A DNA stretch of 64,000 bases from Mytilus californianus (taxonomy: Eukaryota > Mollusca > Bivalvia > Mytilida > Mytilidae): the NCBI RefSeq assembly GCF_021869535.1, contig NW_026262690.1, forward strand, positions 64,178,995 through 64,242,994, read 5' to 3'. This document shows, piece after piece, positions 32,501 to 45,784 of this stretch. How positions within the stretch are numbered: position 1 is the stretch's first letter; every line of letters starts with the position of its first letter. A program made the translations under genes and the position numbers. Under the pieces are notes generated by a model. That model saw only the letters and a list, made by a program, of their open reading frames with translations. It was not told where the DNA came from and ran no database searches.

Positions 32501-35300
32501 TTATTGGAGGATTATACCTACCAGATATTTTAACAATCTGCACTTGGCTGTTAACTACATATGCTTGATATGTGTTTCTTTAGTATATACTAGGTCAGGG
32601 GCAGTTCAATAAAAAAAAAAAACTCAGATGATGTCAACAACTAATAAAGTCTGTCACATAGTTTGATACTCTGTTTTTTCTTTCTTTATAAACTGCATGT
32701 ATTGCATTACTGTCTAATTGACGCATGACTCATATCTCTTCTTATACATATATGTGCGCTGATAAATTATAAATTAATTAATATGTTGACATGTTTCTAA
32801 ACTAATGATTAAAAACATAAGAATGGTTTACCATAGATCAAATGAATCTAAAAATATTAAATTAATGCATTAACAAATGTAGTAGCATAACGTCAATAGT
32901 CTAATTTTGTATGTATATTCAGGACGATAATAATTGGTACAGTCTTTTGCAAAGGTTATGTTAAAGCTGAGAAAAGGTTGAGATTGCAAAATATTGAAAA
33001 GATGCATTTGGTATGTTCGGAGACTTGACCTCAATAAGCTAATAGCCAGATAATCTGCTGCTCAGAAAATAGATGATGTTGCATATAATGGTAAACCTAA
33101 GATTTATCTACAATGAAACCATGGCTTAAATCAAAATATGATTTATCATCAAATGTCAAGTTTATCTTCAATGTTAAAGGTACCAACTTTGGTGCGTTTG
33201 ATCGATCTCCTATGTTTCCCTTCACCGAGAACATAGTTTCAAAAGTATAGAAAGCACAAGACATTTTAAAACGCAAAAAGCTATTTAGCTAAAACTAGAA
33301 AGTTCAAACAATGGCACGGATATTCTAGTTTGTAGGTTAACCCATATTCATTCTTTGTTTTTATAAAAAAATAAATTTGAGCTAGCCATCATAAACCTTA
33401 GCCATACTAAATAAAACACTTACATATATATTATGTAGATTTGTACACGAGTATTTTTAGGTTCATGTAAAATTTATTTTTATATTTCTATGTTTTCATT
33501 ATATTTTCAAAAAATACAATATAATAGATTAAATTACAGATATTTTTATATTTTACCACTATTATCAGAATAAATGTATTGAAAAGTGAGTACTTATTGT
33601 AAATTATTCAATTTTAAAATTCGTGACAGTGCAATTCTATATATTAAAAAACGCCTTTTAGGTCATGGTGTCTTTTAAAAAAGGTTTCACATTACAACTA
33701 ACTAGAGCGACTAACACCCTTCTACTGAAGTATAACAAATGTAATAGTATCATCTTTGTGCAGTAACAGACACCTCAATCACAGCAGTCATTTTGTTCAA
33801 GGGTGATTAATGGATGTCCTACAAGACACCTTGATCAAAGTGTGACTTTGTCCACCACGATTAATAATATAAGCTCTTTACCCGGATGAACCCAAACTTG
33901 CAACTTAGAAGACATGCACATTTACACTGGCTTTCATATCATCAAACAAATAGACAAAGGCATTTATTAACATGTACTTAAACATGATTATAGGTTTTTC
34001 AATCATTTCAGGTCAAACACTTAAGTGTTTCTTCTTTTAATGATTTTGCGTATGATGCAGAAAACGCACTTGGCCTCAATTGCACCTAGTATCGTTTCTA
34101 CTTTTTAGTGAAAGTTTGTATTACTCAAAGCTTTATGTTTTTTGTTGTTTGTTCTGTTTGTGTAAGGGAAGAGAGTTTCGTTTATTGTTGTTGTTGCTCT
34201 TTTTGTAGAGTTTTAGTTATTTGTAATTGTGTTTACTCTTTGTTCAAGGCAATTTTTTGTCCATCTTTAACCCTATCTCATTGCTTTAAATTGTCGCGCT
34301 TTGGGTATTGTCCACCTCGACTTCAACATTCTGTTTCCCTTTTGAAAATAAATGTTTAGGTTTCTTCTACATGATTTGAAGTAAACCGATATCGCGGAAA
34401 GTCGAGTCACTTATCTATCATATTATTGAGATCGTTCAGGGTGTCTATATACGTTATCATCATTTTTTCAGATTTGACAATTGAAATTTCATGTACAAGG
34501 TATACAATTAACCATACAAATTACATATAAACTTGCGTGAACAAGCATTACACAAATAATGAATAGAAAGTAGATGGCTGCATTAAATAATAAAGAAGTT
34601 GGATAAGCAGTTATTCGTGCTTATTCTTTGACTTTCAAGGTCCTTTTGTTGTATAAATGAATACATTTGTCCGCGTAAAAAACTGTGGTACACATAGACA
34701 ATCAAATTTCAAAACAAAAACAGAACGTCAGAGGTAACAACTGTATGTTTAATAGTAATTAAATTTTATAATGCAAATTCATTCACAAATGTCAATGAAG
34801 AATAAATTTCCCCTATATATTTTTTTATGAATCATATACGTATTCATGCATCAGATGTCAAATTAATTAGTACCTTCATATGTAACATATATAGTGTCAT
34901 ATTTAACACGACAGTCTTTTAACCCTATATGTACTTTTCTCGTTTTCTAATAACTATACTACATTTGAAGACCCTTCAATGACTTTTGGTCCATGCAGAA
35001 ACCATTTCCTTATGCTTTCGGAATTTTATTGTATTTCTTTTTATGTCGTTACGCTAGATCCCGGTTAATATTATATTTCATGCAAGTGTATACATATGCA
35101 TGGCATATGAAAATATGGCTAGTTAGACTTCAGTCAGTAGGCTAGTAAGATACTTGATGAGGAAACCTGCAGTTTGGATGTGATATAGTCACGTCCGGTT
35201 AGCTGGGGACGATACACATGTACATATTTAAAAAGTGCTTTGAAAATGATATAGCAAGGTTGCATATAAAAGAACTCGAGTAAAACCTCCTCGAATTTAT
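29520..35300. other. Long gene-free AT-rich stretch
   Basis: None of the ORFs here (31126-31350, 31472-31663, 31845-32144, 34108-34359) has a recognisable domain. A decayed repeat fragment with 'gagatagcaacccaacgata' and 'catacggccttgcg' lies at about 31920-31985. I see no RNA gene. Confidence 0.45.
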
Positions 35301-35389
35301 CCATAATGGGAGGTCTTGTTTATGGTCAAATCAACCAACCTTATTGCACCATTAGACCTGCTTTCCTTAAGTTGTGGCTTTTCATACCT

Positions 35390-35830
35390 ATTCGCCCCTT
35401 TTCCAGGTTTATGATTTGCCAGGTTTTACTGCTGGTCTTTTTCTTTTTTAGCCATGGCGTTGTCAGTTTATCTCGACTGGAGAGTTTGAATGTCTCTTTA
35501 GTATCTTTCGCCTCTCTTACCAATTGGTTTGTGTTGTTGAAGTGTATTCATGTTAATTATACAAGAAATGTCACCACTTAACGTTTAAGTAACCAACATG
35601 TCTGTCATATTTGTTTTTCGTTAATTGTTTTGTTATAAATTAAGCCGTTCGTTTTCTCAATTGAATTGTTTCATATTTTTTAAGTCGGGGCCTTTTATAG
35701 CCGACTATACGGTATGGGTTTTTCTCATTGTTGAAGACCGTACAGTTACCTATAATTGCTTACATCCACTTTATTTGGACTTTGGTGGATAGTTGTCTCA
35801 TTGGCAATCATACCTCATCTCCTTATTTTT
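35390..35830 (+). repeat. Interspersed repeat F3-like piece joined to a full F2 3' end
   Basis: 'tagccatggcgttgtcagtt' (35449) is an F3-type end. From 35590 comes the clearest F2 3' part: 'tttgtttttcgttaattgtt', 'cggggccttttatagccgac', 'gttgaagaccgtacagttac' and 'gtctcattggcaatcatacc'. The ORFs at 35306-35581 and 35341-35523 are not taken as genes. Confidence 0.7.
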
Positions 35831-35834
35831 ATAC

Positions 35835-37090
35835 TCAATGAAATAATTTATAAATACACCTATAGATGATATACCACTCCTCGTACAATTGGAATAATGA
35901 GTCTTGTATCTCTCTCTCAAATTTCGAACCAATTCTCTTTGATCTAAGATAACTTTTATAATTTAACCCACCCAAGTTCGATAGGGTTACGTATTTGATT
36001 GATTTATCTTCATTTGATCATTTCCAGGAAATAAAGAATTTTAAGTTTAGAGAAATCTCTAATTTATCAATTTCACAATTTACAATTGACATCCGAATTT
36101 AGTAAAGCACCTGTTTTAAAAGTACCTTTTACCTGTTAAAATAAAGACTGGTTCTTTTCATCAATGTTTGATACAATCGTCGTTACAAAAACCTCCGTTA
36201 GATGCTTAGATTACGATGAAATAAGTACATTCCAACTTTGCTTTGTTAATTTTGCATTAGTTACAACATATCTTATTTTATTCAAGTTTCAAAAGATTTT
36301 AATCATGAAGGAAATACAATCTCGTCAATATATTAAAGGTGCACATATTTAAATCCCTTGACACTGATGCCTTCATGAGTACTTTTAATATAATCAATCT
36401 TCTGTTAGACATCTGAAATATGACAATCAAACAAGTAGTTACTGGTTTACATCATTTGAAGAAAAAAATCGATACCGAACGACCTCTATCAGTCAAAAAT
36501 GTTATATTCATGAAAGAGTTTGATTTTTTTCAGTTGTAGTCCCATTAAAAACGTATCGTCTATTTTAGTTTCACAAAAACAACAGTGTATGATTTATATC
36601 GATTTATAGTAAAAAAATATAGTCATTCAATTTGTCCTTAACCAGCCCTCTTAATTTCTTTTAAATATGCAATATTTACACGGTTTTTCTTAGTTAAACA
36701 TTAAACTCCTTACATTTAATACTAGTGATCAACATTCATAACAACAGACTGGTTTTTCCGCAGATTTTTTCTCACATAAGGAAAAGTTTCTATTTACTTT
36801 AGATAAAGAGTAGTGTACTTCCTGGTACAGTATTCGTACTGAATTTTAAGTTCTCTTGGGTTATTTAAATAAGAAGAGTGCCTTGTTTATCCAGTTTGTT
36901 GCTACTGCATATTAAATTACTGCAAAGTTTTCACAGACCAATCAAACTTACAAATCTTGTAGTCTTGAACTTCATTTGTTTCTGGTTTCAAATAACGTGC
37001 ATTTGATTATTTATTAAAACGTGCAGTAGAATTTCTCATGAGTCCTCAAGAAATAGCTGGTACCTAAACTTAAAAAAAATATTTCAAAAC
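35835..37090. other. Gene-free stretch
   Basis: The ORF at 36164-36352 has no motif. Nothing else is recognised. Confidence 0.4.
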
Positions 37091-37094
37091 AATC

Positions 37095-37139
37095 AAAACA
37101 AACAAAATAAACAAACAAACAAACAAACAAACAAACAAA
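37095..37139. repeat. (AAAC)n simple repeat
   Basis: A run of about nine 'aaac' units directly upstream of the minisatellite region. Confidence 0.9.
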
Positions 37140-37264
37140 AACGGAAAGAAAAAGACTAAAAACTTCATTTCATACATAACAACGAAAACAGGAATTCAAC
37201 TCAACTATTTGTCTGAACTACAGACCCCTTTGACCACATAGTCCTCCGAGAAATATACATACAA

Positions 37265-37880
37265 GCAAAGACGGAACAATAACGAGCAACACATGGTCCA
37301 GACAGCCTGACTTGTTACAGGCAAAGACTGAACAATAACGAGCAACACATGGTCCAGACAGCCTGACTTGTTACAGGCAAAGACTGAACAATAACGAGCA
37401 ACACATGGTCCAGACAGCCTGAATTGTTACAGGCAAAGACGGAACAATAACGAGCATCACATGGTCCAGACAGCCTGACTGTTACAGGCAAAGACGGAAC
37501 AATAACGAGCAACACATGGTCCAGACAGCCTGACTTGTTACAGGCAAAGACGGAACAATAACGAGCAACACATGGTCCAGACAGCCTGGCTGTTACAGGC
37601 AAAGACGGAACAATAACGAGCGACACATGGTCCAGACAGCCTGACTGTTACAGACAAAGACTGAACAATAACGAGCAACACATGGATCAGACAGCCTGAC
37701 TTGTTACAGGCAAAGACTGAACAATAACGAGCAACACATGGTCCAGACAGCCTGACTTGTTACAGGCAAAGACGGAACAATAACGAGCAACACATGGTCC
37801 AGACAGCCTGACTTGTTACAGGCAAAGACGAACAATAACAGCAACACATGGTCCAAACAGCCTGACTTGTTACAGGCAAA
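37265..37880. repeat. 56-bp minisatellite, about 11 copies
   Basis: Each unit runs 'gacggaacaataacgagcaa', 'cacatggtccagacagcctg', 'acttgttacaggcaaa'. Most are 56 bp; some are 54 bp because 'tt' is missing from 'acttgttac'. GACGG and GACTG variants alternate in blocks. The last unit is decayed. The 103-codon ORF (37315-37626, -) merely reads through the array. No dispersed copy is seen elsewhere in the window. Confidence 0.95.
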
Positions 37881-38224
37881 CAAATTATTTATTTATATCG
37901 CGATTATTTCACGATTTGCTTTTTGTTAAACTTTTGATAAAGCAGATATAAAGGTTTATTTGAACAAGAAATACGTGAAAAAGCACACCATAATTATTTT
38001 TGATATTCACGCAGTACATCATTTTAATTTAATAAACATCACAAATTCGTGTAATACACCAAAGAAAACCCCCAATACTGAACTGGACATTTCCTTTTAA
38101 TGTTATTCGTTAAATCAAAGATCTTTAGCAAACTTTTTAATTATTAAATGTAATGATTTAAATGTATAAAGGATCTTTGAACTCCCTACACCTGTAAACT
38201 ACATGATACAGGTTGTTTGCTGGA

Positions 38225-38284
38225 TTTTCAAGGTTGTTGATCTAACGTTCCGGATCAATACCTGAGATGAGGGCATATATAAAG
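38225..38284 (+). promoter_or_regulatory. Putative core promoter of GTPase copy B
   Basis: TTTTCAAGGTTGTT (38225-38238) is followed by TATATAAAG (38276-38284). The ATG lies 77 bp after the start of the TATA box, the same as in copy A. The leader block 'atcatttcatgttctacctt' (38306-38325) is shared with copy A. Confidence 0.65.
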
Positions 38285-38352
38285 ACCGCAGGTGTTTTAA
38301 AAATAATCATTTCATGTTCTACCTTCAGACGAGCTAGACTACTTTAAGGACA

Positions 38353-39542
38353 ATGATTTCTCACGGCAGCGATAAAACCGTTACTTGTACCATAGTTGGA
38401 GATGGAATGGTTGGGAAATCTCAGATCTGTAAGACATTTATTGGGGATCTGACTATACAGGATTATGAAGCTACAGTGACTAATGAGCATTCTGTACTTA
38501 CACAGTTTATGGGGGACAAATATACTCTCAGGATTGTAGACTCCTCTGGACAGGTAAGATGACATTTTTGCTAGAATTCAATTAAAATGATAGAAAATTA
38601 TAGATATGCAATATAATTGCCATTTAGTTTTAAATTATAAAACAACAAAAATCAAAGTTAAACATGGTCAAATGTAGTTTCGGAGAGTTGTCAATTAAAA
38701 TAAGTTTTATGATGGTATACGTTAATGAGATGATAACCAAACGGCAAAGAAAAAAGTGCCGGCTACAAGAAAAGGGGAGTTTAAACAAAGAAAATAAGAT
38801 GGAAACGATGTAGTCAGATTTATTATTTCAATCTTGAAGGAACCGATTCATACTAGTTTAGACGTTTAAATTTCTAGATCATATGTGCAGCAACGAAAAA
38901 ATGCTATAATTGATTAAAATATAGTACCGCAGTACTGTACCAGGAACTCTGATCGATAAAATTCAGTTGTAAAATAGGTTATCTTTGTATTTAAATAGAT
39001 TGAAGTACTTTCTACTTTCACAAGTACTTCTAGGAAATAAGCTCTGGTTTCTCCAATATCGTTATTTTAGGAAAAAGGGTCGTTCAGAAAATCGTTACAC
39101 AAATCAATATTCATGAAAGTGCATTATGAATTAAATTCAATACTGATGTGATATATATATTTTTTTATTTTAGCATGATTACAAAGACCTTAGAACAAAA
39201 TCCTACAAGGGATCAGAAGTATTCATATTGTGTTACAGTCTATCAGACAGGGATTCATTCGAAAGCATAGAATCATTCTGGATTCCAGAAATCAGAAAAA
39301 TTTGCAAAAAGACACCAGTGATTTTAGTGGCGACTGGAAAAGACATTGATGACGAGAATAATAATGTGTCTAAACAAGAAGGACTATGTATAATGGATAA
39401 ATACGGAATTGATACTTACGTTGAATGTTCATCATATAACAAGGAAGAAGTAAATGAAGTTTTTGAAGATGTTTTATTGTCCGTCATTAAAAACAAGAAA
39501 AGAAGGCGTTCTAGCCTTCTCCGTCATCTGTTGGCGAGGTGA
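38353..39542 (+). CDS. Rho-like small GTPase without CAAX box, copy B (two exons)
   Basis: Exon 1 is 38353-38553 (donor CAG|GTAAGA) and exon 2 is 39174-39542 (acceptor TTTTAG|CAT). The phase-0 intron is 620 bp. The product is 189 aa. Exon 1 has 61 of 67 residues identical to copy A, while the introns have largely diverged. The P-loop GDGMVGKS is at 16-23, G3 DSSGQ at 63-67, FWIPEIR follows, G4 TGKD is at 121-124 and G5 CSS at 152-154. The Rho insert is shortened. The tail is KNKKRRRSSLLRHLLAR with no Cys. Relative to Rac/Rho, switch I lacks the Phe after Thr-Val (TVTNE against TVFDN), so usual Rho effectors may not fit. An AATAAA occurs 12 bp after the stop (39554-39559) and again at 40031-40036 and 40051-40056. 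Little else is coded nearby; function is unknown. Confidence 0.88.
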
Positions 39543-40439
39543 AGAGACATGAAAATAAAATCTGGATTAACTTATAAATGGATCTCTATCCATCTGATGA
39601 AAAACTGAGTGAACAGTCAGTGACAAACAATATACCATTCACCATTCGCGCATTAACGCATCTAATGAGTTAGATCTACTCTGAACTACGCCACAGAGGA
39701 CGCGCCGCCGTTGATGGATCATTCATTTCATGCAAACTTGGAACAGATTCAGATTCATACAATATAAAGCTTTGTAAATGTTGATCGGATATAGGAGAGC
39801 ACTTACTCCATTTGACAAGAACATTTTTTATCTGTCAATGACATTACATCCATGGTTATTTTCAGCTATAGCTAATCACAGTTGCATTCCCATAGCGAGT
39901 TGCAACGACATAGCAAATCACAGTCAAACGATAGTTTCAGTTATGGACTTGTTTTAATTGACATAATGTTGAGGACATATGTCTCATCAGAACCTTGTGT
40001 GGCAGCAATATCATTTATGTCAGCAATGAAAATAAAAGGTTTATATCTTAAATAAAATGTTTACTTCTTTTATTATTTCCTTTGTACATGTACTTTATAC
40101 ATTTTTCTCATAATTCTACTGATCTACACAAAAAGACACATAGACGCCAAAAACGGTTTTCAATGATTGAAAGCGTCAATACAAAAGGACAAAATAAACT
40201 TAAGATATAACAATTGCGAGGTTCTCATGTGATGGAGTTCAGTTTTTTTCTTTTTTTAAATTTCCCCCCTTTTAATTTCGATCGGTGGAATAACAAAAGC
40301 TACATTTCAGAACAAAACAATTACAAGAAAACAAGTTCGAAGTACTTAATCTACTGATAGGAATTTATACAATCTTACACTCTAATTTGGTGACTGTACT
40401 TTTTTTATACAACAGTACGATGGTGTGCAATGCCTAGAA

Positions 40440-40520
40440 TGAATTAAAAAAAGGTGGTATTATGTATGATTGCCAATGAGCAACTATCCAACAGAGTCTT
40501 TTAGTCTTGTTTTATCTAAT
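40440..40520 (-). repeat. Interspersed repeat F2, end fragment
   Basis: 'atgtatgattgccaatgagc' and 'aactatccaacagag' are the F2 end; the rest is missing. Confidence 0.6.
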
Positions 40521-40604
40521 GAATTATTGAATTGATGTTATTCCCACACACACAAAATTACCAGACGCAACAATTTGTAACAGAGGTATAACTATAAATA
40601 TGAA

Positions 40605-40975
40605 AATAAGAAGATGTGGTATGATTGCCAATGAGACAACTATCCACAAGAGACCAAATGACACAGAAATTAACAACTATAGGTCACCGTACGGCCTTCA
40701 CCAATGAGTAAAACCTGACAAATGTAAAACAATTCAAACGAGAAAACTAACGACCTGATTTATTTACAAAATAATTAACGAAAAACAAATATGATATACA
40801 TCAACAAACGACAACCACTGAATTACAGGCTTCTGACTTGGGACAGGCACATACATAATGTGGCGGGGTTAAACTAGTTTGAAGGCGCGCCAACTCTCTC
40901 ACTAACCTGGGACAGTAGGGGGGGGGGGGGGGTAAGCAAATCCTGCTCTACATGTGGCATCCGTCGTTTGCTTTT
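40605..40975 (-). repeat. Interspersed repeat F2, antisense copy, joined to an F3 piece
   Basis: A well preserved copy: 'aagaagatgtggtatgattg', 'ccaatgagacaactatccac', 'ccgtacggccttcaccaatg' and 'gacttgggacaggcacatac'. It runs to a poly-G run at 40918-40932, followed by an F3 fragment 'ggtaagcaaatcctgctcta'. Confidence 0.8.
40918..40932. repeat. 15-base poly-G run
   Basis: An uninterrupted G run at the junction between F2 and F3 fragments. Confidence 0.9.
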
Positions 40976-41259
40976 ATTTTGTGACATATACTTGTGACCC
41001 GCCCCCGCCGATGTCAATGGTCGTCCCTTAAGTAAAATTAGTGGTTTTGGTTTTTTTCATCATTGTTGCCAAATATCATAACACACGATAATCTCCTTGA
41101 CATATGAATTTAAATTTACAAAGTCAGTAAGGAGATGCAAGTGTGTATGCGTTTCTTTACAGCTGACTTTTAACAAGTTGCACAATACCGCTGACTTTTG
41201 ACAATTTGCACAATTTCCCAATGCATTCATTGTATTCAGAGAATGTTAATGAACATACG

Positions 41260-41810
41260 GTGTGCTAAAGATACTCATACCCAGAAGTATCCAACCAACA
41301 ACTTTGGCTACCTTAGAAGCTACCTTAGATAGCTTCACTTCCTATAGTAGCGAGGACAATTTAACATTACTTTACAAATTATGTGCTGTTTTTTATTACC
41401 TTGTTAAGCTTGTTGTCATCCTGTTGGTAGCTGAACTGTTTATTGTGTGTTTTAGTTTTACGACATATGATCTAGATAGGAAAAGGGGGTTTGGGCACAC
41501 TTGAAACTGGTTCAACCCAAACACATTCGGTGCCTGTTTCAAGTTAGGCCATCTGCTGTTCGTTGCTGTTAGTCTGTGTTTGAACGTATTTTTTTTTCTC
41601 TCGGAGGAATCAGGAGATAGTGGTGGTCTGTTGTCTGTCCACCATTTTTGTTCATTTCTGTTATCCTTGTTATGTATCATAATACATGGTTTGTTTCTGA
41701 TATGTATTAATTGTATGAAAACAATAACTGAACATCACTGATGAGTCTTTTGTAGACAAAACATCCGTCTGGCGTACAACATTTTAATCCTGGTATCTAT
41801 GATGAGTTTA
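41260..41810 (+). repeat. Unassigned repeat-like stretch ending in an F5 fragment
   Basis: The part 'ggcacacttgaaactggttc' to 'cctgttatc'-like sequence resembles the 3' part of an interspersed element. The end (41735-41800), with 'tgatgagtcttttgtagaca' and 'catccgtctggcgtacaa', is an F5 fragment in sense orientation. The ORF at 41262-41504 (80 codons) has no motif and is not supported as a gene. Confidence 0.45.
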
Positions 41811-41814
41811 TTGA

Positions 41815-43640
41815 TAGCACCATAATGCTATTTTGTCATTTTCAAACAATCAAAAATGTTCAGTTCTTGCACCAAGTCGTTTCATTATTTGTCTAGAATT
41901 CGGTAGAAAGCAATACATTGTGTACATATGTTTGTACTATAAAATACAAGCGACCCACGCGTTAACAATATCAAACGAAACAAGCAAATTTTACGTTACT
42001 ATTTTAGAATAAATATAAACTTGTACTTTAAAATTGACAACTGTTACAAGGGCGTTTTCAATATAATATACGAATGAGTAGTTTTGCTGCTTCATCAAAC
42101 AAGCTATAAAATATTACCACCTACAAAAAAATGAATAAATTAGTAAATAATGGTTAAAAAATCCTGTTGTAAGAACTAATCCCCACTTAGATAAGTAAAA
42201 TATTTAAATTTTAAATTTTGAATTGACGTCACCATCATGTTAAGTACTCTTTATCCAATGATGCACTATACATATATATACATTGCATTAAAGAGACTAT
42301 ATAATATATACAATATTACAATGCCATTGAAAACGCACAGGGGAAAAAGGTGCAAGTATAAATTCATTATTAGATAACATTGGTAAACATGTATCTCTGA
42401 CGACAAGAGAAATATGTATATTTTTAACCACTTTTTATACTATGTTGAAACGCTGCTCCGAATACAAGTGATATTGGTCCTTAAGCCAGGGGATCTTAGA
42501 AGTTACTGTATTATTTATGATAGTTTAAGGAATAGTCAACAAAAATAAAAAGTAGTTTAATTAATTTTATAATTAACCAAATAAATTACCAAGTAATCAT
42601 TTTTATAAATTTGTTATTAGAATCTTTGACTAAATTAACTACCTAAATTTATCGATTGGTCCAAGAAAAGACTGGAAATTTGAAAAAAAGATGCTTTCGT
42701 TTAATATCATAAATAAAATGATTATTCGTTTCTTCAAATGAAAACAGTAAAGCATATTTCACATTTCAAAAGAAAATTTCTTGTCTTCTTTGTTGCAAAA
42801 GCACTTGCTTGAAACAAATGTCCTTGAAGGAATGCTCCTGTATTACAGACACGTTTGGAATGTGGAGTATTTAAATCTTATCCAATTGATTGAACAGTTA
42901 CATAAAAACAATAACACCTAGGTTTACCTGAACACGGCACATGTTGTAAAGTTGTCAGCTGGTCGAGATTGAATGATGTGATAATTGAAATTACGTATTT
43001 GACCTTAGTCTGACCACACAGAGGACTTCAGTGGATAATCGAAAATGTAATAGTTTGGCAAATCAATAGATCAATTACAACATTGGAATAATTATAATAG
43101 GTTAGTATTAAGTGGAACAGATTCAAATAATTCTCTTTTAATCGTTTGATAAATTGAAAACGTTTAAATCGTTAAACATTTAATTGAATTTAAGTACACG
43201 TAATCATACTATGCAAATGTTAATATTATTCAACTTTATATTTGAAGTCTCCGGTCAACCTAGGGTCACATATTCGTTTCTTACTTTTAGTAACTAAATT
43301 GCATTGTAAGGTGTTTTTTTGCTGAATGTATTTCTAATCTTCTTTGAAGAAAATTCCAAAATGGAAACATTGACTTAAACAAACTTCCTACGATGCCTTA
43401 AACGTACTAAGCGCCGATGCCTTAAATGTACGCGTCTAATAACATATGTTTGAACTTTGAAAAAAATTAAAAATGTTTGAAAATAAGTCACTGATTATGA
43501 GATAGCTATGGAAAGCGAAAAAGAATAATTTATGTGAAAAGAATGAGATTCGGTGTAAACGTAACAGCAGCATAGCAAATGACAAATATTATACAATATG
43601 TCAATCTCTAAATGGCATCCGAGTCTTGACAAGTTGCGAT
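41815..43640. other. Gene-free AT-rich stretch
   Basis: No ORF above background, no repeat family recognised. Confidence 0.45.
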
Positions 43641-43794
43641 CAAATCTAACAGAGACAATCCGAAAGATTTGCCGCGAGGATATAAAAAGACAGCCTCTGG
43701 CGAAGTTTCAGACTTGGGACAGCCACATAAACCCGTGACAGGGTAAAAATACGATTAACTTCAATGAAACTGCAACTCCCCCCTTTCGTGTGTA

Positions 43795-44460
43795 ATAAAA
43801 ATAAGAAGTGGTATGATTGCAATTTTCTCAATCATCCAGAGGCCAATTGAAGTAGATATATGCAACTATCGGTTACCTTATAAGACCTCAACAATGAGCA
43901 AAACCCATACCGTATAGTGAACTATATAAGGCCCCGACATGACAAAATTTAAAACAATTCAAACGAGAAAACCCAGAACCTTATTTATTTTTATTGATAT
44001 TCGTGTTAGGTTGTTATTGGAACCAATTGATTTGACTCAAACAGCGTAATTATGTATTTAAGGGTGGCTAATCTTAAATAATTTCGAATACGGTCAAGGA
44101 AAAGTCAAGCAATAAAGACTTGAGCAGGAATATTGTTGAAAGGCGAACATTTAACAATAAACTACGGCAGTGATGGTATTGATGGATGAATTAAACCAAC
44201 AAAAAAAAAGATGGAAAATCTAGATTGATAAGATCAAAAAGGTTATCAACACTGCTTCCACATTTTGTACAAAACAAAAAATACTGCTTTTGAAAATAAT
44301 GGTCGATGAGGAAGAATTCGACAAGGCTAAGTTTATTGAATTTTTCTACTCTTATGTGCAAACATTACGGACTTGGGACAGAAACATGCAACAGTGTTGG
44401 GGTAACACATGTTTGCGGGAGCTCAACCCTCCCATAACCTGGGACAGTGGTGTATTCTTT
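43795..44460 (-). repeat. Interspersed repeat F2, antisense, split copy
   Basis: 43795-43990 holds the end block ('gtggtatgattgcaattttc', 'cataccgtatagtgaactat'). 44355-44460 holds the inner block ('acggacttgggacagaaaca', 'cataacctgggacagtggtg'). The 360 bp between match no family, so this may be one copy with an insertion. The ORF at 44290-44478 crosses the inner block. Confidence 0.6.
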
Positions 44461-44464
44461 TTAA

Positions 44465-45360
44465 ATAGTTGCTACTAGGGCTATCTAAATCATCTGCTTA
44501 TCAAGCAATTTGTCATGGTGCCTTAGATTTTTAACTATTCCCAATATTTTCTTTTGTATTCAATTGCCTACCTCTTGAAAGACAGCGCAAACTAATATGA
44601 ATAGCTTTCTGTTCGGATATTGAGAGAGAAGAGTACAAATAGCCTTTCTTATTTCAATAACATATGATATAAACCTTCGTAACCAAATAGCTTGTATTAC
44701 ATTTTTATAATAGTAACTCCATTAGTTTTCGGTCAGTCTTGGGTCAAGCGACCAATACAAGGTTGATAAATTGATAACATTAAACTATTTTAATTATTTG
44801 AGTGTTAATACATGTTGTTAATCCTATGGCTAGATTAAGGTCAGATAAATGTTTTACAATATAAATATTTTAATATTTTTTATATTGATAGATATCTATA
44901 AATAATTGTGGTTCGGATTTTAACTTAAATCGGCATGTTTTCATCTACAATCAAGATATATTTTATCATCTACATTTTAACTGACATTGTTGATATAGGC
45001 AAATACTTATAAAATATCTATATATACATAAATTGCTGTGGTTAGATTTTTAGCTTAAATCAGCATGTTTTGATTTATAAATAAGGTAAAGATATATTTT
45101 TAACTGACTCTGTTCACACTATTAAGTTGGCAAATACATTTATTAAAAATCTAGTTGATTTAGTCGCCTACGTATTATATATGCGTTAGTAAAAAAAACT
45201 ATATTTATTTGATAATAAAATACTATTATTTACATTATATTTTTTTTAAGACGCCAAATTAAGTAGAACTTTGATTTCAAGGTCACAACCCCTAAACCAC
45301 TTTGGAATTATTCGATGTGTTTTAAGTCAATGGAGTTGTAAATTCTAAATCTTTGAATAT
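44465..45360. other. Gene-free AT-rich stretch with a local duplication
   Basis: Two related segments, at about 44895-44960 and 45015-45085, share 'ttttaacttaaatcggcatg' / 'ttttagcttaaatcagcatg'. No gene. Confidence 0.45.
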
Positions 45361-45364
45361 AAAA

Positions 45365-45720
45365 CCAAGGAGATGTGGTATGATTGCCAATGAGACAACT
45401 ATCCACCAAAGTTCAAATGATGAGGATGTAAGCAATTTTAGGTCACTATACGGCTTTCAACAATGAGAAAAACCAAAACCGAATAGTCGTCTATAAAAGG
45501 CTACGACATGAAAAATGTGAAACAATTCAATTCTAACGGCATTATTTATAACAAAACAATTGACCAAAAACAAATATGACAGACCTGAACCAACGTCAAC
45601 AACTGAGCTACAGGCTCCTGACTTGCGACAGGCACTTAAAGAATGTGGCAGGGTTAAACATGTTTGAAGGCGCCAACCCTCCCCCTAACCTGGGACAGTG
45701 GTGTAACAGCACAACACAAG
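45365..45720 (-). repeat. Interspersed repeat F2, near-full antisense copy
   Basis: In order it holds 'ggagatgtggtatgattgcc', 'gtcactatacggctttcaac', 'gtcgtctataaaaggctacg', 'caggctcctgacttgcgaca' and 'cctaacctgggacagtggtg'. The ORFs at 45576-45776 and 45654-45836 lie in it. Confidence 0.8.
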
Positions 45721-45784
45721 AACAAACTATGCAAAACAATAAACGAAAACAAATGGAAGAACTCTGGATAACTTAGACACTCCC

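Noticed and set aside
37315-37626. 103-codon ORF with a repeated peptide
   Set aside because: It reads through the 56-bp minisatellite, and the 54-bp and 56-bp units shift its frame from unit to unit. Such a pattern is not that of a selected repeat protein.
37265-37880. CRISPR array
   Set aside because: The units are contiguous tandem repeats without unique spacers, in a eukaryotic genome.
41262-41504. 80-codon ORF with a hydrophobic segment
   Set aside because: It lies in repeat-like sequence and has no homologue I recognise and no splice context.
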